A stretch of 64,000 nucleotides of DNA from Variovorax sp. RA8 (GCF_901827175.1 NZ_LR594665.1:4394-68393), one strand, 5' to 3'; counted from the first letter of the stretch, positions 9,850 to 19,075 are shown. Numbers and translations are program-made. The notes: generated by a model from the sequence alone, not told the origin.

Positions 9850-10227
9850 ATGACCCAGCAAACCAACGACCAGGCCGCCGAAGTGATCCCGGCCATTGAC
9901 GACGCCGCAGCCAGCGCGGAAGCCTTGCGCGAGAAGCTGACCGATGCACAGACGCCCGGCTACCAGGCCGAATTCGATCCCGACGAGGCCGACCGTGCCG
10001 GCGCGTTCGCAGAAGACGCCTTGAGCGAAGGCGATGCCCTCGCCAGCACCGACGACCTGGCCGACCTGGCCGGCGATGGGTCGCTGGAGCCGGCATTCCT
10101 TGACGATGACGGCCCGAGCGCAGACCTCCCGCGCATCGTCTCGACCACCAACGCCCGCAAGCTGTACGAGCTGCGCCCCGGCGAGTCGGTCGCCCAGGCC
10201 GCCGCACGCAAGGCCAAGGAGGGCTGA
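9850..10227 (+). CDS. traD: TraD, small acidic transfer-region protein
   Basis: 125 residues, strongly acidic and Ala/Asp-rich, with a basic C-terminal tail ([23 protein letters not shown]). It sits between traE and traC with only 4-base gaps, as in other IncP-1 plasmids. No catalytic motif is visible and its function is unknown. Confidence 0.8.
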   Translation: MTQQTNDQAAEVIPAIDDAAASAEALREKLTDAQTPGYQAEFDPDEADRAGAFAEDALSEGDALASTDDLADLAGDGSLEPAFLDDDGPSADLPRIVSTTNARKLYELRPGESVAQAAARKAKEG

Positions 10228-10230
10228 TCC

Positions 10231-13200
10231 ATGCCCATCACGAAAGCCGAGGCGCAGGAGGTGACGCGGGCCTTTGTCCGCGACTACCCCGGCGCGCTTG
10301 AGCTGGCCTACAAATTCCGCGAGGACGCCGCCGAGCTGTACGGGCCGCGAGCCGCCGAAGTGCCCCAGGACATGAAAGGCGGCTACGTCCCGAAGGAGAC
10401 GCAGCACGCCGGCCGTGCCTACCGTGGCCGCGTGGACGTGCCCCTGGCGAACGTGGAGGATGCCGGCGACCTGCTGCTGACGCTGCGGCACGAGGTGTTG
10501 GGCCACTACGGAGCCAACACCTTCGCGCCGGCAGAGAAGCGTGCCTTGCTGGACGGCCTGGTGGCCGCCCGCGAGGAACCCAGCCTCAAACCGCTATGGG
10601 ACGACATAGACCGGCGTTACGCCGGCTATCCCGTGGACGTGCGCGCCGAGGAAGTCTTTGCCCTGTACTGCGAGGGCATCGAGCCAAGCCATCACCAGGG
10701 CGCGGACCTCTTCGCCCAGGGCACAGACCAGGTGCGGCAGAAGGGCCAGCAGTCATTCGCGGAAACCTGCATCGCCCGCGTGCGGCCCATGCAGGCGGAC
10801 GACTTGCACAACATCGTGTGCGTCGTCGCTCAGGGCCTGCACGACCGATCCAGGACGCAGCAGACCTTTCCGCAGATCAACGAGCTATTCAGAAGGGACG
10901 ACAAGATGGAGCCGAAAAAGCCATTTCACGAGACAGTGGCCGAGAAGCTGATCGAGCAATTGAAAGAGGGCACCGCTCCATGGCAAAAGCCGTGGGAGCC
11001 TGGTCAACCTGGTGCTTTCATTCCGACGAACCCGACCACCGGCAAGCGCTACCGGGGCATCAACGCTATCCAGCTCATGAGCCAGGGCCACAGCGACCAG
11101 CGCTGGATGACCTACAAGCAGGCGGCTGCCGTTGGTGCCCAGGTGCGCAAGGGCGAGAAGGGAACGCCGATCCAATACTGGAAGTTCAGCGACGAGCAGA
11201 TCAAGACCGACGCGGACGGCAAGCCCGTCCTTGATGCACAGGGCGAGCCGGTCAAGCAGTCGGTCAAGCTGGAGCGGCCGAGGGTGTTCTTTGCGACGGT
11301 GTTCAACGCCGAGCAGATCGACGGGCTTCCACCGCTGCAACCGCGCAAGCAACAGGATTGGACGGCCGTGGAGCGCGCCGAACACATCCTGCAGGCGTCC
11401 GGTGCCGTGATCCGCCACGGCGAGCAGAACCGGGCGTTCTACCGCCCGGCGACGGACAGCATCCACATGCCCGACAAGGGGCAGTTCCCCACGGCCGACA
11501 ACTACTACGCGACCGCGCTCCACGAGCTGGGCCACTGGACCGGCCACGAGTCGCGCCTTGATCGAGACTTGTCCAATCCATTCGGGTCCGAGGGGTACGC
11601 CAAGGAAGAGCTGCGGGCGGAAATCGCCAGCATGATCTTGGGCGACGAGCTGGGCATCGGCCACGATCCCGGCCAGCACGTCGCCTATGTGGGTTCGTGG
11701 ATCAAGGCGCTGCAGGACGATCCGCTGGAGATTTTCCGGGCCGCTGCAGATGCCGAGAAGATTCAAGACTATGTGCTGGGCCTGGAGCAGCAACAGGTGC
11801 AGGAGCAGGACCAGCAGCAGCAGCGCCAGGCGCTGCCGGAGACACAAGCTGAAAGTGTTGTGGCCGCGCTGGAGTCGGCCGGCTGGGTGCGCAGCGATGG
11901 CGCTGCCATCGCGTCCAAGTCGTTCGATACGGTGAACGGTAAGAACGATGCACATGCGTTCATCACGGCCGGCGATGGCATCAACCGCACTTTGCAATTC
12001 CAGTACCTCAGCGAAGGGCGCAACGTGGTGGCGGCAGATGGCGCGCTCATTCCAGTAGGTGCGACGGCCGAGCAGGCCGCCCGAATTGCGACAGCCGCCG
12101 CCGCACGGGCCGATAAGTCGATTCAGGATTCCTACGGCGTCCGCGTTGCCGCCATGTTGGACGAAGGGAAGCAGCAGGAGGCGAACATGCAAGCACAACA
12201 AGCCAAGCGGGCCGAGGCGGCCTACATCGAGCGCGTACTAGAAGCCGTCACGCGGGTGTCCGACCCGGCCGCCCTGCAGACGAGCGAGAAATTCGAGCTG
12301 GCCGAGCGGCGCAACGCCATCATCTTGACGGCCGACGCACGCACCATCAGCCCGGCATCGTTCCAGCAGAGCGCGAAGGAAGGCTTCGGCGTGGACATGC
12401 CGGCCGATTGGAACGGTCGAATCCATGTGCAGGGCAACGTGACGCAACAGATCGACGGCAAGCCTCACGTCGCCGCAGCACATTCCCTTGGCGTTGAACC
12501 GGAGTTCTTCGGGGTCTACGCGCAGCACGAGGACGGCACGCATCAGTGGCTGGCCGACTTCCCATCCGTCACCGAGGCCGACGAGCTGGCCGACCAGCTG
12601 CGCATGGTCGATGCCATTACCGAGCAGAACCCGCACGAGCAGGCGGCCAAGCTGGCCCGCGTGCTCGAAAACGCGGTGCGCCGCGACCCGAACAGCACGG
12701 ACGAGCAAATTTCAGCCGCTAAAGAGGCCCGCAAGGATGCCGAGGGCGCGGCCATGCTCAACGATGCCGACATGCAGCGCCGAATCGCCGAGTTCGAGCG
12801 GGAACGGGGCCAGCAGCAGGCCGCAGCGCCGGCAGCGCAGTCCCCGAGCCAGATCAAGGCCGAGGCCCAGGCGCAAAAGACCTTCATCCAAGTGCCCTAC
12901 CGCGAGAAAGACGAGGCGAAGGCGCTGGGTGCGAAGTGGGACCGGCAGGAACAGTCCTGGTACGTTCCGGCCGGTGTCGCTGCAGGCCCCTTCGCAAAAT
13001 GGGCGCAGGGGGCCGCTACGGCCGCCGTAGACGCGCCGCAGGCCGTGCAGACGACCGAAGGCCCCACCGTGGGCCGCAAAGCGGCCCAGGAGCGGGAATA
13101 CCTGGCTGTTCCCTACGGCGAGCGCATCGCGGCCAAGGCGGCCGGCGCCGAGTGGGACAAGGTAGCGAAGTCCTGGTATGCCGGCCCGAAGGCCGACATG

Positions 13201-14409
13201 GAGAAGCTGGCCCGCTGGAAGCCCGAGAACGTGCCCGACCAGCAGGGGCCGGCCATGACGCCGCAGGAAGAGTTTGCCGATGCGCTGCGCTCCATCGGCT
13301 GCGTGGTCAGCGGCGAGCATCCCATCATGGACGGCAAGAAACACCGCATCAGCGTGGAAGGCGAGAAGCCCAGCGAGAAAGCCGGCTCGGGTTTCTATGT
13401 CGGCCATCTTGACGGACACCCTGCCGGCTACATGAAGAACAACAAGACCGGCATCGACATGAAATGGAAGTCCAAGGGCTACACCCTCGATCCCGAAGAG
13501 AAGGCACGCATGGCGGCCGAGGCCGCCACCAAGCTGCAGGCCCGCGAAGCCGAGCAGGCTCAGGCCCACGAAGCGACCGCGCAACGTGTCGGCCGCCAGA
13601 TGGCCGACCTGGTGCCGGTCGAGCAGCCGACGCCCTACATGCAGGCCAAGGGCATCGAGCCGCAGGCCGGCGTCTTCACCGACCGCGCAGGCCAGAAGAC
13701 CTACATCCCCGCAACGGACGTGGACGGCAAGCAGTGGACGATGCAATACATCCAGGAGGACGGCACAAAGCGGTTTGCGAAGGACAGCCGCAAGGAAGGT
13801 TGCTTCCATGTCGTCGGCGGCATGGATGCGCTGGCCCAGGCCCCCGCCCTTGTGATCGGTGAAGGCTATGCGACTGCCGGCAGCTTGTCGCAATCGCTGG
13901 GCTTCGCCACCGTGGCCGCGTTCGACTCGGGGAACCTGCCGGCCGTTGCGAAGGCGCTGCACGAGAAATTCCCGGACAAGCCCGTCATCATCGCCGGCGA
14001 CGATGACCGCCACCTGGAGCTGACGCAGGGCGTCAACCCAGGCAAGGCGAAGGCCCAGGAGGCCGCGAAGATCACCGGAGGCAAGGCAATGCTGCCGATC
14101 TTTGCGCCGGGCGAGAACAGCTATCCCGCTGGCCTTCCACCCGTCACCCCGGACAAGTTCAGGGAGCATCAGCGCACCGGGACGACACTCAGCGACCAGC
14201 AGCTTGCCGCGCTCGATCACATGAAGGGCAAGACCGACTTCAACGACCTGGCGAACAAGAGCGTGCTGGGCAAGGAAGGGATCGACCGCCAGGTGCGGGC
14301 CGCCGTCCATGACGTGATCGAGAAGCACCAGGCGCGTATCGAGCAGCAGCAACAGCGCGTGCAACGACAGGACCAACCGTTGCAGCCGCGCCGCGCTGCG
14401 AAAATCTGA
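10231..14409 (+). CDS. traC: TraC, large DNA primase with ArdC-like and metallopeptidase domains
   Basis: 1392 residues. The parts in order are: an N-terminal module with HEVLGH (residues 87-92); from Met226 an ArdC-type region (PFHETVAEKLIEQL) with HELGHWTGH at 431; two repeats with QVPYREKDEAKALGAKWD and AVPYGERIAAKAAGAEWD patterns near 890 and 955; and a C-terminal Toprim-type primase with EGYATA at 1211-1216, the RP4 primase active-site motif. ATG 10906 with AAGGGAC upstream is a likely internal start for a shorter form. TraC primes the transferred strand and is itself exported to the recipient. The ArdC-like part suggests ssDNA binding or anti-restriction. Confidence 0.93.
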   Translation: MPITKAEAQEVTRAFVRDYPGALELAYKFREDAAELYGPRAAEVPQDMKGGYVPKETQHAGRAYRGRVDVPLANVEDAGDLLLTLRHEVLGHYGANTFAPAEKRALLDGLVAAREEPSLKPLWDDIDRRYAGYPVDVRAEEVFALYCEGIEPSHHQGADLFAQGTDQVRQKGQQSFAETCIARVRPMQADDLHNIVCVVAQGLHDRSRTQQTFPQINELFRRDDKMEPKKPFHETVAEKLIEQLKEGTAPWQKPWEPGQPGAFIPTNPTTGKRYRGINAIQLMSQGHSDQRWMTYKQAAAVGAQVRKGEKGTPIQYWKFSDEQIKTDADGKPVLDAQGEPVKQSVKLERPRVFFATVFNAEQIDGLPPLQPRKQQDWTAVERAEHILQASGAVIRHGEQNRAFYRPATDSIHMPDKGQFPTADNYYATALHELGHWTGHESRLDRDLSNPFGSEGYAKEELRAEIASMILGDELGIGHDPGQHVAYVGSWIKALQDDPLEIFRAAADAEKIQDYVLGLEQQQVQEQDQQQQRQALPETQAESVVAALESAGWVRSDGAAIASKSFDTVNGKNDAHAFITAGDGINRTLQFQYLSEGRNVVAADGALIPVGATAEQAARIATAAAARADKSIQDSYGVRVAAMLDEGKQQEANMQAQQAKRAEAAYIERVLEAVTRVSDPAALQTSEKFELAERRNAIILTADARTISPASFQQSAKEGFGVDMPADWNGRIHVQGNVTQQIDGKPHVAAAHSLGVEPEFFGVYAQHEDGTHQWLADFPSVTEADELADQLRMVDAITEQNPHEQAAKLARVLENAVRRDPNSTDEQISAAKEARKDAEGAAMLNDADMQRRIAEFERERGQQQAAAPAAQSPSQIKAEAQAQKTFIQVPYREKDEAKALGAKWDRQEQSWYVPAGVAAGPFAKWAQGAATAAVDAPQAVQTTEGPTVGRKAAQEREYLAVPYGERIAAKAAGAEWDKVAKSWYAGPKADMEKLARWKPENVPDQQGPAMTPQEEFADALRSIGCVVSGEHPIMDGKKHRISVEGEKPSEKAGSGFYVGHLDGHPAGYMKNNKTGIDMKWKSKGYTLDPEEKARMAAEAATKLQAREAEQAQAHEATAQRVGRQMADLVPVEQPTPYMQAKGIEPQAGVFTDRAGQKTYIPATDVDGKQWTMQYIQEDGTKRFAKDSRKEGCFHVVGGMDALAQAPALVIGEGYATAGSLSQSLGFATVAAFDSGNLPAVAKALHEKFPDKPVIIAGDDDRHLELTQGVNPGKAKAQEAAKITGGKAMLPIFAPGENSYPAGLPPVTPDKFREHQRTGTTLSDQQLAALDHMKGKTDFNDLANKSVLGKEGIDRQVRAAVHDVIEKHQARIEQQQQRVQRQDQPLQPRRAAKI

Positions 14410-14495
14410 CAACGGATTTAACGAACCGCCCGCATAATGGCTGCACTGTGTGAGCGGGTTCCTCCCTCCCTCCCTACCGCTCCGCAGCCTCCCTT

Positions 14496-14527
14496 GCCGC
14501 CTCGCACCCCGAGGCGGCTTTTTTTTG
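14496..14527 (+). terminator. Rho-independent terminator after traC
   Basis: Stem GCCGCCTCG / CGAGGCGGC with a short loop is followed by eight T residues, 87 bases after the traC stop. It ends the long traJ-to-traC transcript. Confidence 0.88.
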
Positions 14528-14747
14528 CCCCTGCCGCGCATCGAGCATGCACGCGGCGGCCGTGGCCAACACCGAGTTGGCCAGGCTGGCCAACCTGGTC
14601 GAGATCTACTGCAGCAGATCCCGAACGAGATCCACGCCGGCCAATTTGGGTAGCCAAAATCGACCCGGCCAATTTGACCCGTGGCGCGAGTTCTTGGCCC
14701 CCTGTAGCATGACCAGCTCATTTGCGTATACCCTAAAAGGCCATGCC
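14528..14747. other. Resolvase upstream region, probable recombination (res/mrs) site
   Basis: A non-coding stretch just before the resolvase gene. It has a direct repeat GGCCAATTTG (14639 and 14667) and several imperfect inverted motifs (TTGGCCAGGCTGGCCAA near 14576). Serine resolvases normally act on a site immediately upstream of their gene. TATACC near 14727 could be the -10 box. This is inferred from position, and no canonical subsites were proven. Confidence 0.4.
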
Positions 14748-15422
14748 ATGACGACAAAGAGGAAGACGACCAGCTCGGCCGCGCCGGTCAAGGTTGCCCG
14801 CATCTACATGCGAGTAAGCACCGAAGCGCAGGATTTGGAGCGACAGGAAGGTATCGCGCAGGCCGCAAGGGCGGCCGGGTACTACGTCGCCGGCATTTAT
14901 CGGGAAAAGGCATCAGGGGCACGCGCTGACCGTCCCGAGCTGCTGCGCATGATTGACGATCTGCAACCCGGTGAAATCGTGGTGGCTGAGAAGATCGACC
15001 GCATCAGCCGCCTACCCTTGGCCGAAGCCGAAAGGCTTGTGGCCTCGATACGCGCCAAGGGTGCCCGGCTATCGGTGCCCGGCATCATCGACTTGGACGA
15101 ACTGGCGGCCGAAGCACAGGGCGTGCCCCGCATCGTCTTGGAGTCCGTGCAGGACATGCTTTTGAAACTGGCCCTGCAAATGGCCCACGAGGACTACGAG
15201 GACAGGCGCGAACGCCAGCGCCAAGGCATTGAGCTGGCGAAGGCTGCGGGCCGCTATGCTGGCCGCACGCCCGATACCGCCACACATGCCCGCATCGTGG
15301 CCCTGCGCGAAGGCGGTAAGAGCATCGCGGAAACGGCAAGGCTGGCCGGATGCAGTCAAAGCCAAGTGAAGCGCATATGCGCGATGGCGTTACCAGCGGT
15401 TGGCGACATGAAGGAGCCCTAG
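14748..15422 (+). CDS. parA: Serine recombinase, ParA-type multimer resolvase
   Basis: 224 residues from the ATG at 14748. ARIYMRVSTEAQDLERQEG contains the catalytic Ser in RVST. EKIDRISR and the YEDRRERQRQGIELAK helix follow, and the C-terminal helix-turn-helix is KSIAETARLAGCSQSQVKRI. The IncP-1 ParA resolves plasmid dimers at an adjacent site and sits at this tra/trb junction. I start at the ATG before TTKRK because the upstream frame reads through the likely recombination site. A homologous 3' remnant lies 2.5 kb downstream. Confidence 0.85.
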   Translation: MTTKRKTTSSAAPVKVARIYMRVSTEAQDLERQEGIAQAARAAGYYVAGIYREKASGARADRPELLRMIDDLQPGEIVVAEKIDRISRLPLAEAERLVASIRAKGARLSVPGIIDLDELAAEAQGVPRIVLESVQDMLLKLALQMAHEDYEDRRERQRQGIELAKAAGRYAGRTPDTATHARIVALREGGKSIAETARLAGCSQSQVKRICAMALPAVGDMKEP

Positions 15423-15568
15423 GTCATAAACCTGTCACTATATAGGAAGGCTAAGCCCAACCGGACTGCGAAGCGGTACTAAACTCATTCTCGCATTTAA
15501 AGCATCAATTACTCTACTCGGCAGTGTTATTAATTCGGTGCACGGTTCACGCCCTCCTATAGGAGGGT

Positions 15569-17707
15569 ATGAACAATATCAATATTTTGGCAAGTAACTT
15601 TCTGGGGTTGCAAGTGAATCAATTTAATATTTCTATTAGCAACTGCAACAGCGTTGACCGGGCCGATGTTGTTCTCACGAAAGGCACGCTAAATATAAAG
15701 TATGGCCCAAATGGTTTGGGTAAAAGTACCCTAGCAAAGGCAATCGTTAGCCAAATCCGCGGGGATGGCAGTCTCCAAGATCTCGTTCCATTTAAGAACC
15801 GTGGCAAAGCGGAAGCCATGCCTCCCCAAGTGGATGGCGTCGATGACTTGAAGTCTACTCTGGTATTTGATGAGGGCTACGTCCAGCAGTTCGTATTCCA
15901 AAAAGACGAAGTGCTCAAAAACAGTTTCGACATCTTTATAAAAACCCCGGAATATGTTGCAGCGATGGACGCGATCGATGCCCTGCTGTCGGGTGTAAAG
16001 AAGGCGCTCACTAACAACGCCGAAATAGAGAAAACCATTTCCGATTTGAAGGAATTACGTGATGCGTTCGGCAATTCCAAACCCGGCAATATCCCGAAGA
16101 ATAGCAAAATTCATAAGGCGTTTGGCACTGGCAATAAAATTGAAAACATCCCAGCGGCTCTGAAACCTTTTGAGACGTTCATCAAGGGCCAAGAGCCATC
16201 TAAGTGGATCGCTTGGCAAATTAAGGGCAACGATTTTTTGAAGCTTGGCGATACCTGCCCATATTGCTCAACCGCATTGGCAGGCGAGGGCCAGAAAGAC
16301 ACTGCACTTGCTGTTGAGAAAGAGTATGACGCGACTGCGGTGGGTCATCTAAACACGCTTAAGGCCGTTATCGAACGACTCGGCAAGTACTTCAGCGTGA
16401 GGTGCCGCGAAAACCTTGAGAAGGTGACGAAAACCAAGGTTGAGCTGACCGCGCAGGAACTGAGCTTCCTGACTGGACTTAAGGCTGAAATAGATGGTTT
16501 GATCACGCAACTTGAAGGCCTGCGAGCTATTTCTTTCTTCTCATTGAGGGACGTAGAGCAAATCAACGCGCGGATCACCCCGCTGAAGATCGACCTTGCA
16601 CTTATGGACAAGCTGGACTCCGGGGAAACCAGGAGCATCACTGATCCGGTCAATGCGCAACTGGAAGAGCTATTGTTGAAGATCGGTGAGCTAACCGGAC
16701 AGGTCAATAAGCACAAAACAAAAATCAAGAAGGCCATTGAGGCCAATCAGACCAGCATCAATGCATTTCTGAAGTCAGCAGGTTACAAATACACTGTAGA
16801 GATCGTACCGGAGATCGAATCCTACAAAATGAAGCTGGTGCACCGCGACCTAATTGGGCACCTGGAAACTGCCTCAAAACACTTAAGCTACGGCGAGAAG
16901 AACGCCTTCGCCCTGGTTCTTTTCATGTATCAGGTGTTCAGTGAGAATCCTGACCTTGTGGTGTTGGATGACCCAATATCCTCGTTCGACAAGAATAAAA
17001 AATTCGCCATCCTCCACGAGTTGTTCCAAGGTAAAGCCAGTCTCAAGGGGCGAACCACCCTGATGCTCACTCACGACATTGAGCCTGCCATCGATATCAT
17101 AAAGACAACCAAAGACGTTTTCCAGGCATCTAAGCCTTCAGCATCGTTCCTATCATCGCGTAATGGTGTGGTGAGGGAAGTGCCCATCGCAAAAGAAGAC
17201 ATCCAAACTTTTGCAATGATCTGTCGAGCAAACATTACCACCCTTCACGATCCAATTCTTAAAGCGGTTTATTTACGGCGCGACTATGAGCTGCGAGATG
17301 AAGTCGGTCTGGAATACAACCTATTGGCTAGCCTGTTCAAGGGTCGAGTCGTGCCGACGCTGCAATCAGCGACTGAGAATCGGGACATGACATCCGAGGA
17401 AAAGCAATCGGCTGAGGCCAATATTCAAACCGAACACTTTCCCGGTTTCAACTACGACTCCCTTGTCGCAGAAGTGAACAATGTGAACTGCATCCGAGTC
17501 AAATTTCTAGCGACCGATGTCGGTTACGAGAAAATCCAACTATTCCGAATTTTCAACATTGCGCACGATGACGATGTAATCCGGAAATTTATCAACGAGT
17601 CGTACCACATCGAAAACGAGTATGTTATGCAGCTCAACCCCCACAAATTTGAGAGTATCCCCGAGTATGTCATCGAAGAATGCGTGCGAATGTTACCTCT
17701 GGCTTAG
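15569..17707 (+). CDS. AAA/ABC-type ATPase of the PrrC/RloC-like (AAA_13) class, candidate defence gene
   Basis: 712 residues. Walker A GPNGLGKST is at 46-54. A Cys pair TCPYC (C230, C233) sits between helical segments and resembles a zinc hook. The ABC-like signature LSYGEKNAFAL, Walker B DLVVLDDPISSFD and switch LTHD lie around 440-500. The C-terminal ending FINESYHIENEY is typical of the AAA_13 group. That group includes anticodon-nuclease defence proteins PrrC and RloC, but I see no convincing Arg-Glu-His nuclease triad here. Base composition is clearly more AT-rich than the flanking backbone, so it is probably acquired. AGGAGG lies only 2 bases before the ATG, so a start slightly downstream is possible. 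It stands alone, with no partner gene. Confidence 0.7.
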   Translation: MNNINILASNFLGLQVNQFNISISNCNSVDRADVVLTKGTLNIKYGPNGLGKSTLAKAIVSQIRGDGSLQDLVPFKNRGKAEAMPPQVDGVDDLKSTLVFDEGYVQQFVFQKDEVLKNSFDIFIKTPEYVAAMDAIDALLSGVKKALTNNAEIEKTISDLKELRDAFGNSKPGNIPKNSKIHKAFGTGNKIENIPAALKPFETFIKGQEPSKWIAWQIKGNDFLKLGDTCPYCSTALAGEGQKDTALAVEKEYDATAVGHLNTLKAVIERLGKYFSVRCRENLEKVTKTKVELTAQELSFLTGLKAEIDGLITQLEGLRAISFFSLRDVEQINARITPLKIDLALMDKLDSGETRSITDPVNAQLEELLLKIGELTGQVNKHKTKIKKAIEANQTSINAFLKSAGYKYTVEIVPEIESYKMKLVHRDLIGHLETASKHLSYGEKNAFALVLFMYQVFSENPDLVVLDDPISSFDKNKKFAILHELFQGKASLKGRTTLMLTHDIEPAIDIIKTTKDVFQASKPSASFLSSRNGVVREVPIAKEDIQTFAMICRANITTLHDPILKAVYLRRDYELRDEVGLEYNLLASLFKGRVVPTLQSATENRDMTSEEKQSAEANIQTEHFPGFNYDSLVAEVNNVNCIRVKFLATDVGYEKIQLFRIFNIAHDDDVIRKFINESYHIENEYVMQLNPHKFESIPEYVIEECVRMLPLA

Positions 17708-17818
17708 GTGGCGGGCGAATTAGAAGACAGCTATTTGGCATTCAACCTGCGCTGTCCCTGGCTTTACGCTATTCCCGAAAATATGCGATTCCGGCGTAAC
17801 CGCCCACGCAAGACAAAT

Positions 17819-17935
17819 TCAGCGTACCGGCTTCACGAACTCGGCAAGGTCGATTTCACCGGCAACAAACCTGGCGGCCCGCTGTTCTTCGGCCTCGGAT
17901 AGCTTGAACCCTTCAAGGCCCACGGATGCGCGGGC
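17819..17935 (-). pseudogene. 3' remnant of a small VbhA-like antitoxin gene
   Basis: About 38 codons read ARASVGLEGFKLSEAEEQ then AARFVAGEIDLAEFVKPVR and stop. This resembles the conserved end of VbhA-type antitoxins (an LEGF motif followed by a G-E-I-x-L-x-E-F-V helix), which neutralise Fic toxins. The start is missing because the frame meets a stop exactly where the resolvase remnant begins on the other strand. No Fic toxin is present. The similarity is recalled rather than searched. Confidence 0.4.
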
Positions 17936-17940
17936 TTAGT

Positions 17941-18228
17941 TCACTGAAGATCGTGCTGGAGTCGCTGCAGGAGCTGCTATTGCGCCTTGCCCTGCAGATG
18001 GCCCGCGACGACTACGAAGACCGGCGCGAGCGGCAGCGCCAGGGCGTGGCGCTTGCAAAGGAAGCGGGACGGTACACCGGCCGCCAGGCCGACACAGCAA
18101 CTCACGAGAGGATCATTGCGCTGCGCACTGCGGGGCACAGCATCCCCGATACGGCCAGGCTGGCCGGCTGCAGCGAAAGCCAGGTCAAGCGCGTTTGGTC
18201 AATGCGGGCGACGGCCTCACCAGCTTGA
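17941..18228 (+). pseudogene. C-terminal remnant of a second ParA-type resolvase
   Basis: Starting at LKIVLESLQELLLRLALQMA this frame matches residues from about 133 to the end of the intact resolvase at 14748-15422, with many substitutions (for example KSIAETARLAGCSQ against HSIPDTARLAGCSE). The catalytic N-terminal half, including the Ser motif, is absent. It marks one boundary of the insertion that brought in the ATPase region. Its last 44 bases overlap the convergent gene on the minus strand. Confidence 0.75.
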
Positions 18229-18604
18229 CCGTGACGCCGGCAGGCCGCATGAGAGCCTTAACCACGGCGGCCGACACCTCATTGCGGGACTGCGCTTTCT
18301 CTTCGACGCTTTTGCGTGGGAGGTCATCCGTTGAATCTGGAACGCTCACGGTGAGCTGATCCCCGATCAATGAGGCTTCAAACATGCGCTTGCCGGCCGG
18401 CGTGATCCACATGCCTATCAGCTCGCGCTTGGAGTCGGCGACCAGGCGCTGCGCCGGCTTGTCCATGTGGGCCTTGATCTTCTCGCACATGGCCGTGGTG
18501 GCCGGCACCGAGGGAAGACGCTGCAGGTAGTCGAGAACGTTCTCGAGCACGGCCAGCGTTTCCTTGTGCTTCTGTTCGTCGGTGAATTTCACTTGGCGTC
18601 CCAT
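18185..18604 (-). CDS. Unrecognised IncP-1 accessory protein
   Basis: 139 residues starting MGRQVKFTDEQKHKE, soluble, with no signal peptide or membrane segment and a helical N-terminal half. Its ATG overlaps the end of the upstream nuclease gene by 16 bases, and AGAAAGGG gives a ribosome-binding site, so it is probably the last gene of the trb-linked transcript. I recognise no domain and assign no function. Confidence 0.6.
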   Translation of the reverse strand: MGRQVKFTDEQKHKETLAVLENVLDYLQRLPSVPATTAMCEKIKAHMDKPAQRLVADSKRELIGMWITPAGKRMFEASLIGDQLTVSVPDSTDDLPRKSVEEKAQSRNEVSAAVVKALMRPAGVTVKLVRPSPALTKRA

Positions 18605-19074
18605 CCCTTTCTTTTTTCTGCGCGCCACTCCCAGGGCGCGACCGCGTGCGGATCGGCCCACAGGCCGACCCGCCCAGCGCGTGCCGCTGCTTCGACGTCG
18701 AGCAGCGACCGATCCACCAGGTAGGCCCGATACACCCAGGCCATGCCCTGTTCCACCATCATGCGGTTGACACTGCGGCCGTCCACCAACAGCGTGCCGA
18801 TCGCGCGGCCGTAGCGATCGACGGACGCCGATCGCACGTAGACCGACTTCTGGAACACCGCCGCAGCAAGCGCCTGCCTTGACCTGGTGCCGAAGGCTTG
18901 CGCCTTCTCGGGGGCGTCAATCTCAGCCAGGCGCGTGCGGATCGGCGTGCGATCCACCAACACATCCACCGTATCACCATCGAGAACGCCGACGACGCGG
19001 CCCGCGAAATCGGCGTGTGCCTGTCCTGCAGCGATGCACAGGACCAGCGCGACCAGGCGAGCCAAGCGCGCCAT
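18589..19074 (-). CDS. Secreted thermonuclease-like (SNase) protein, similar in type to RK2 ParB
   Basis: 161 residues. A signal peptide (residues 1-21, ...GQAHA) precedes the staphylococcal-nuclease fold: GRVVGVLDGDTVDVL, then IRTRLAEIDAPEKAQAFG with the Asp/Arg/Glu active-site pattern, and VNRMMVEQGMAWVYR near 110. RK2 ParB is a member of this nuclease family encoded next to parA. The signal peptide indicates a periplasmic location. The start ATG 19074 lies right after the upf30.5 stop. Confidence 0.8.
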   Translation of the reverse strand: MARLARLVALVLCIAAGQAHADFAGRVVGVLDGDTVDVLVDRTPIRTRLAEIDAPEKAQAFGTRSRQALAAAVFQKSVYVRSASVDRYGRAIGTLLVDGRSVNRMMVEQGMAWVYRAYLVDRSLLDVEAAARAGRVGLWADPHAVAPWEWRAEKRKGWDAK

Positions 19075-19075
19075 G

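Noticed and set aside
12713..12726. KorB-like site TTTCAGCCGCTAAAG inside traC
   Set aside because: Differs from the KorB palindrome at a conserved arm position, so not listed as an operator.
12238..14757. Long open frames antisense to traC, for example 12712-14757 minus
   Set aside because: High-GC shadow frames of a real gene. They have low-complexity products, no ribosome-binding sites, and cross a terminator.
17708..17902. 64-codon frame downstream of the AAA ATPase
   Set aside because: The minus strand carries a more convincing antitoxin-like tail here. The plus frame has no start signal or homology.
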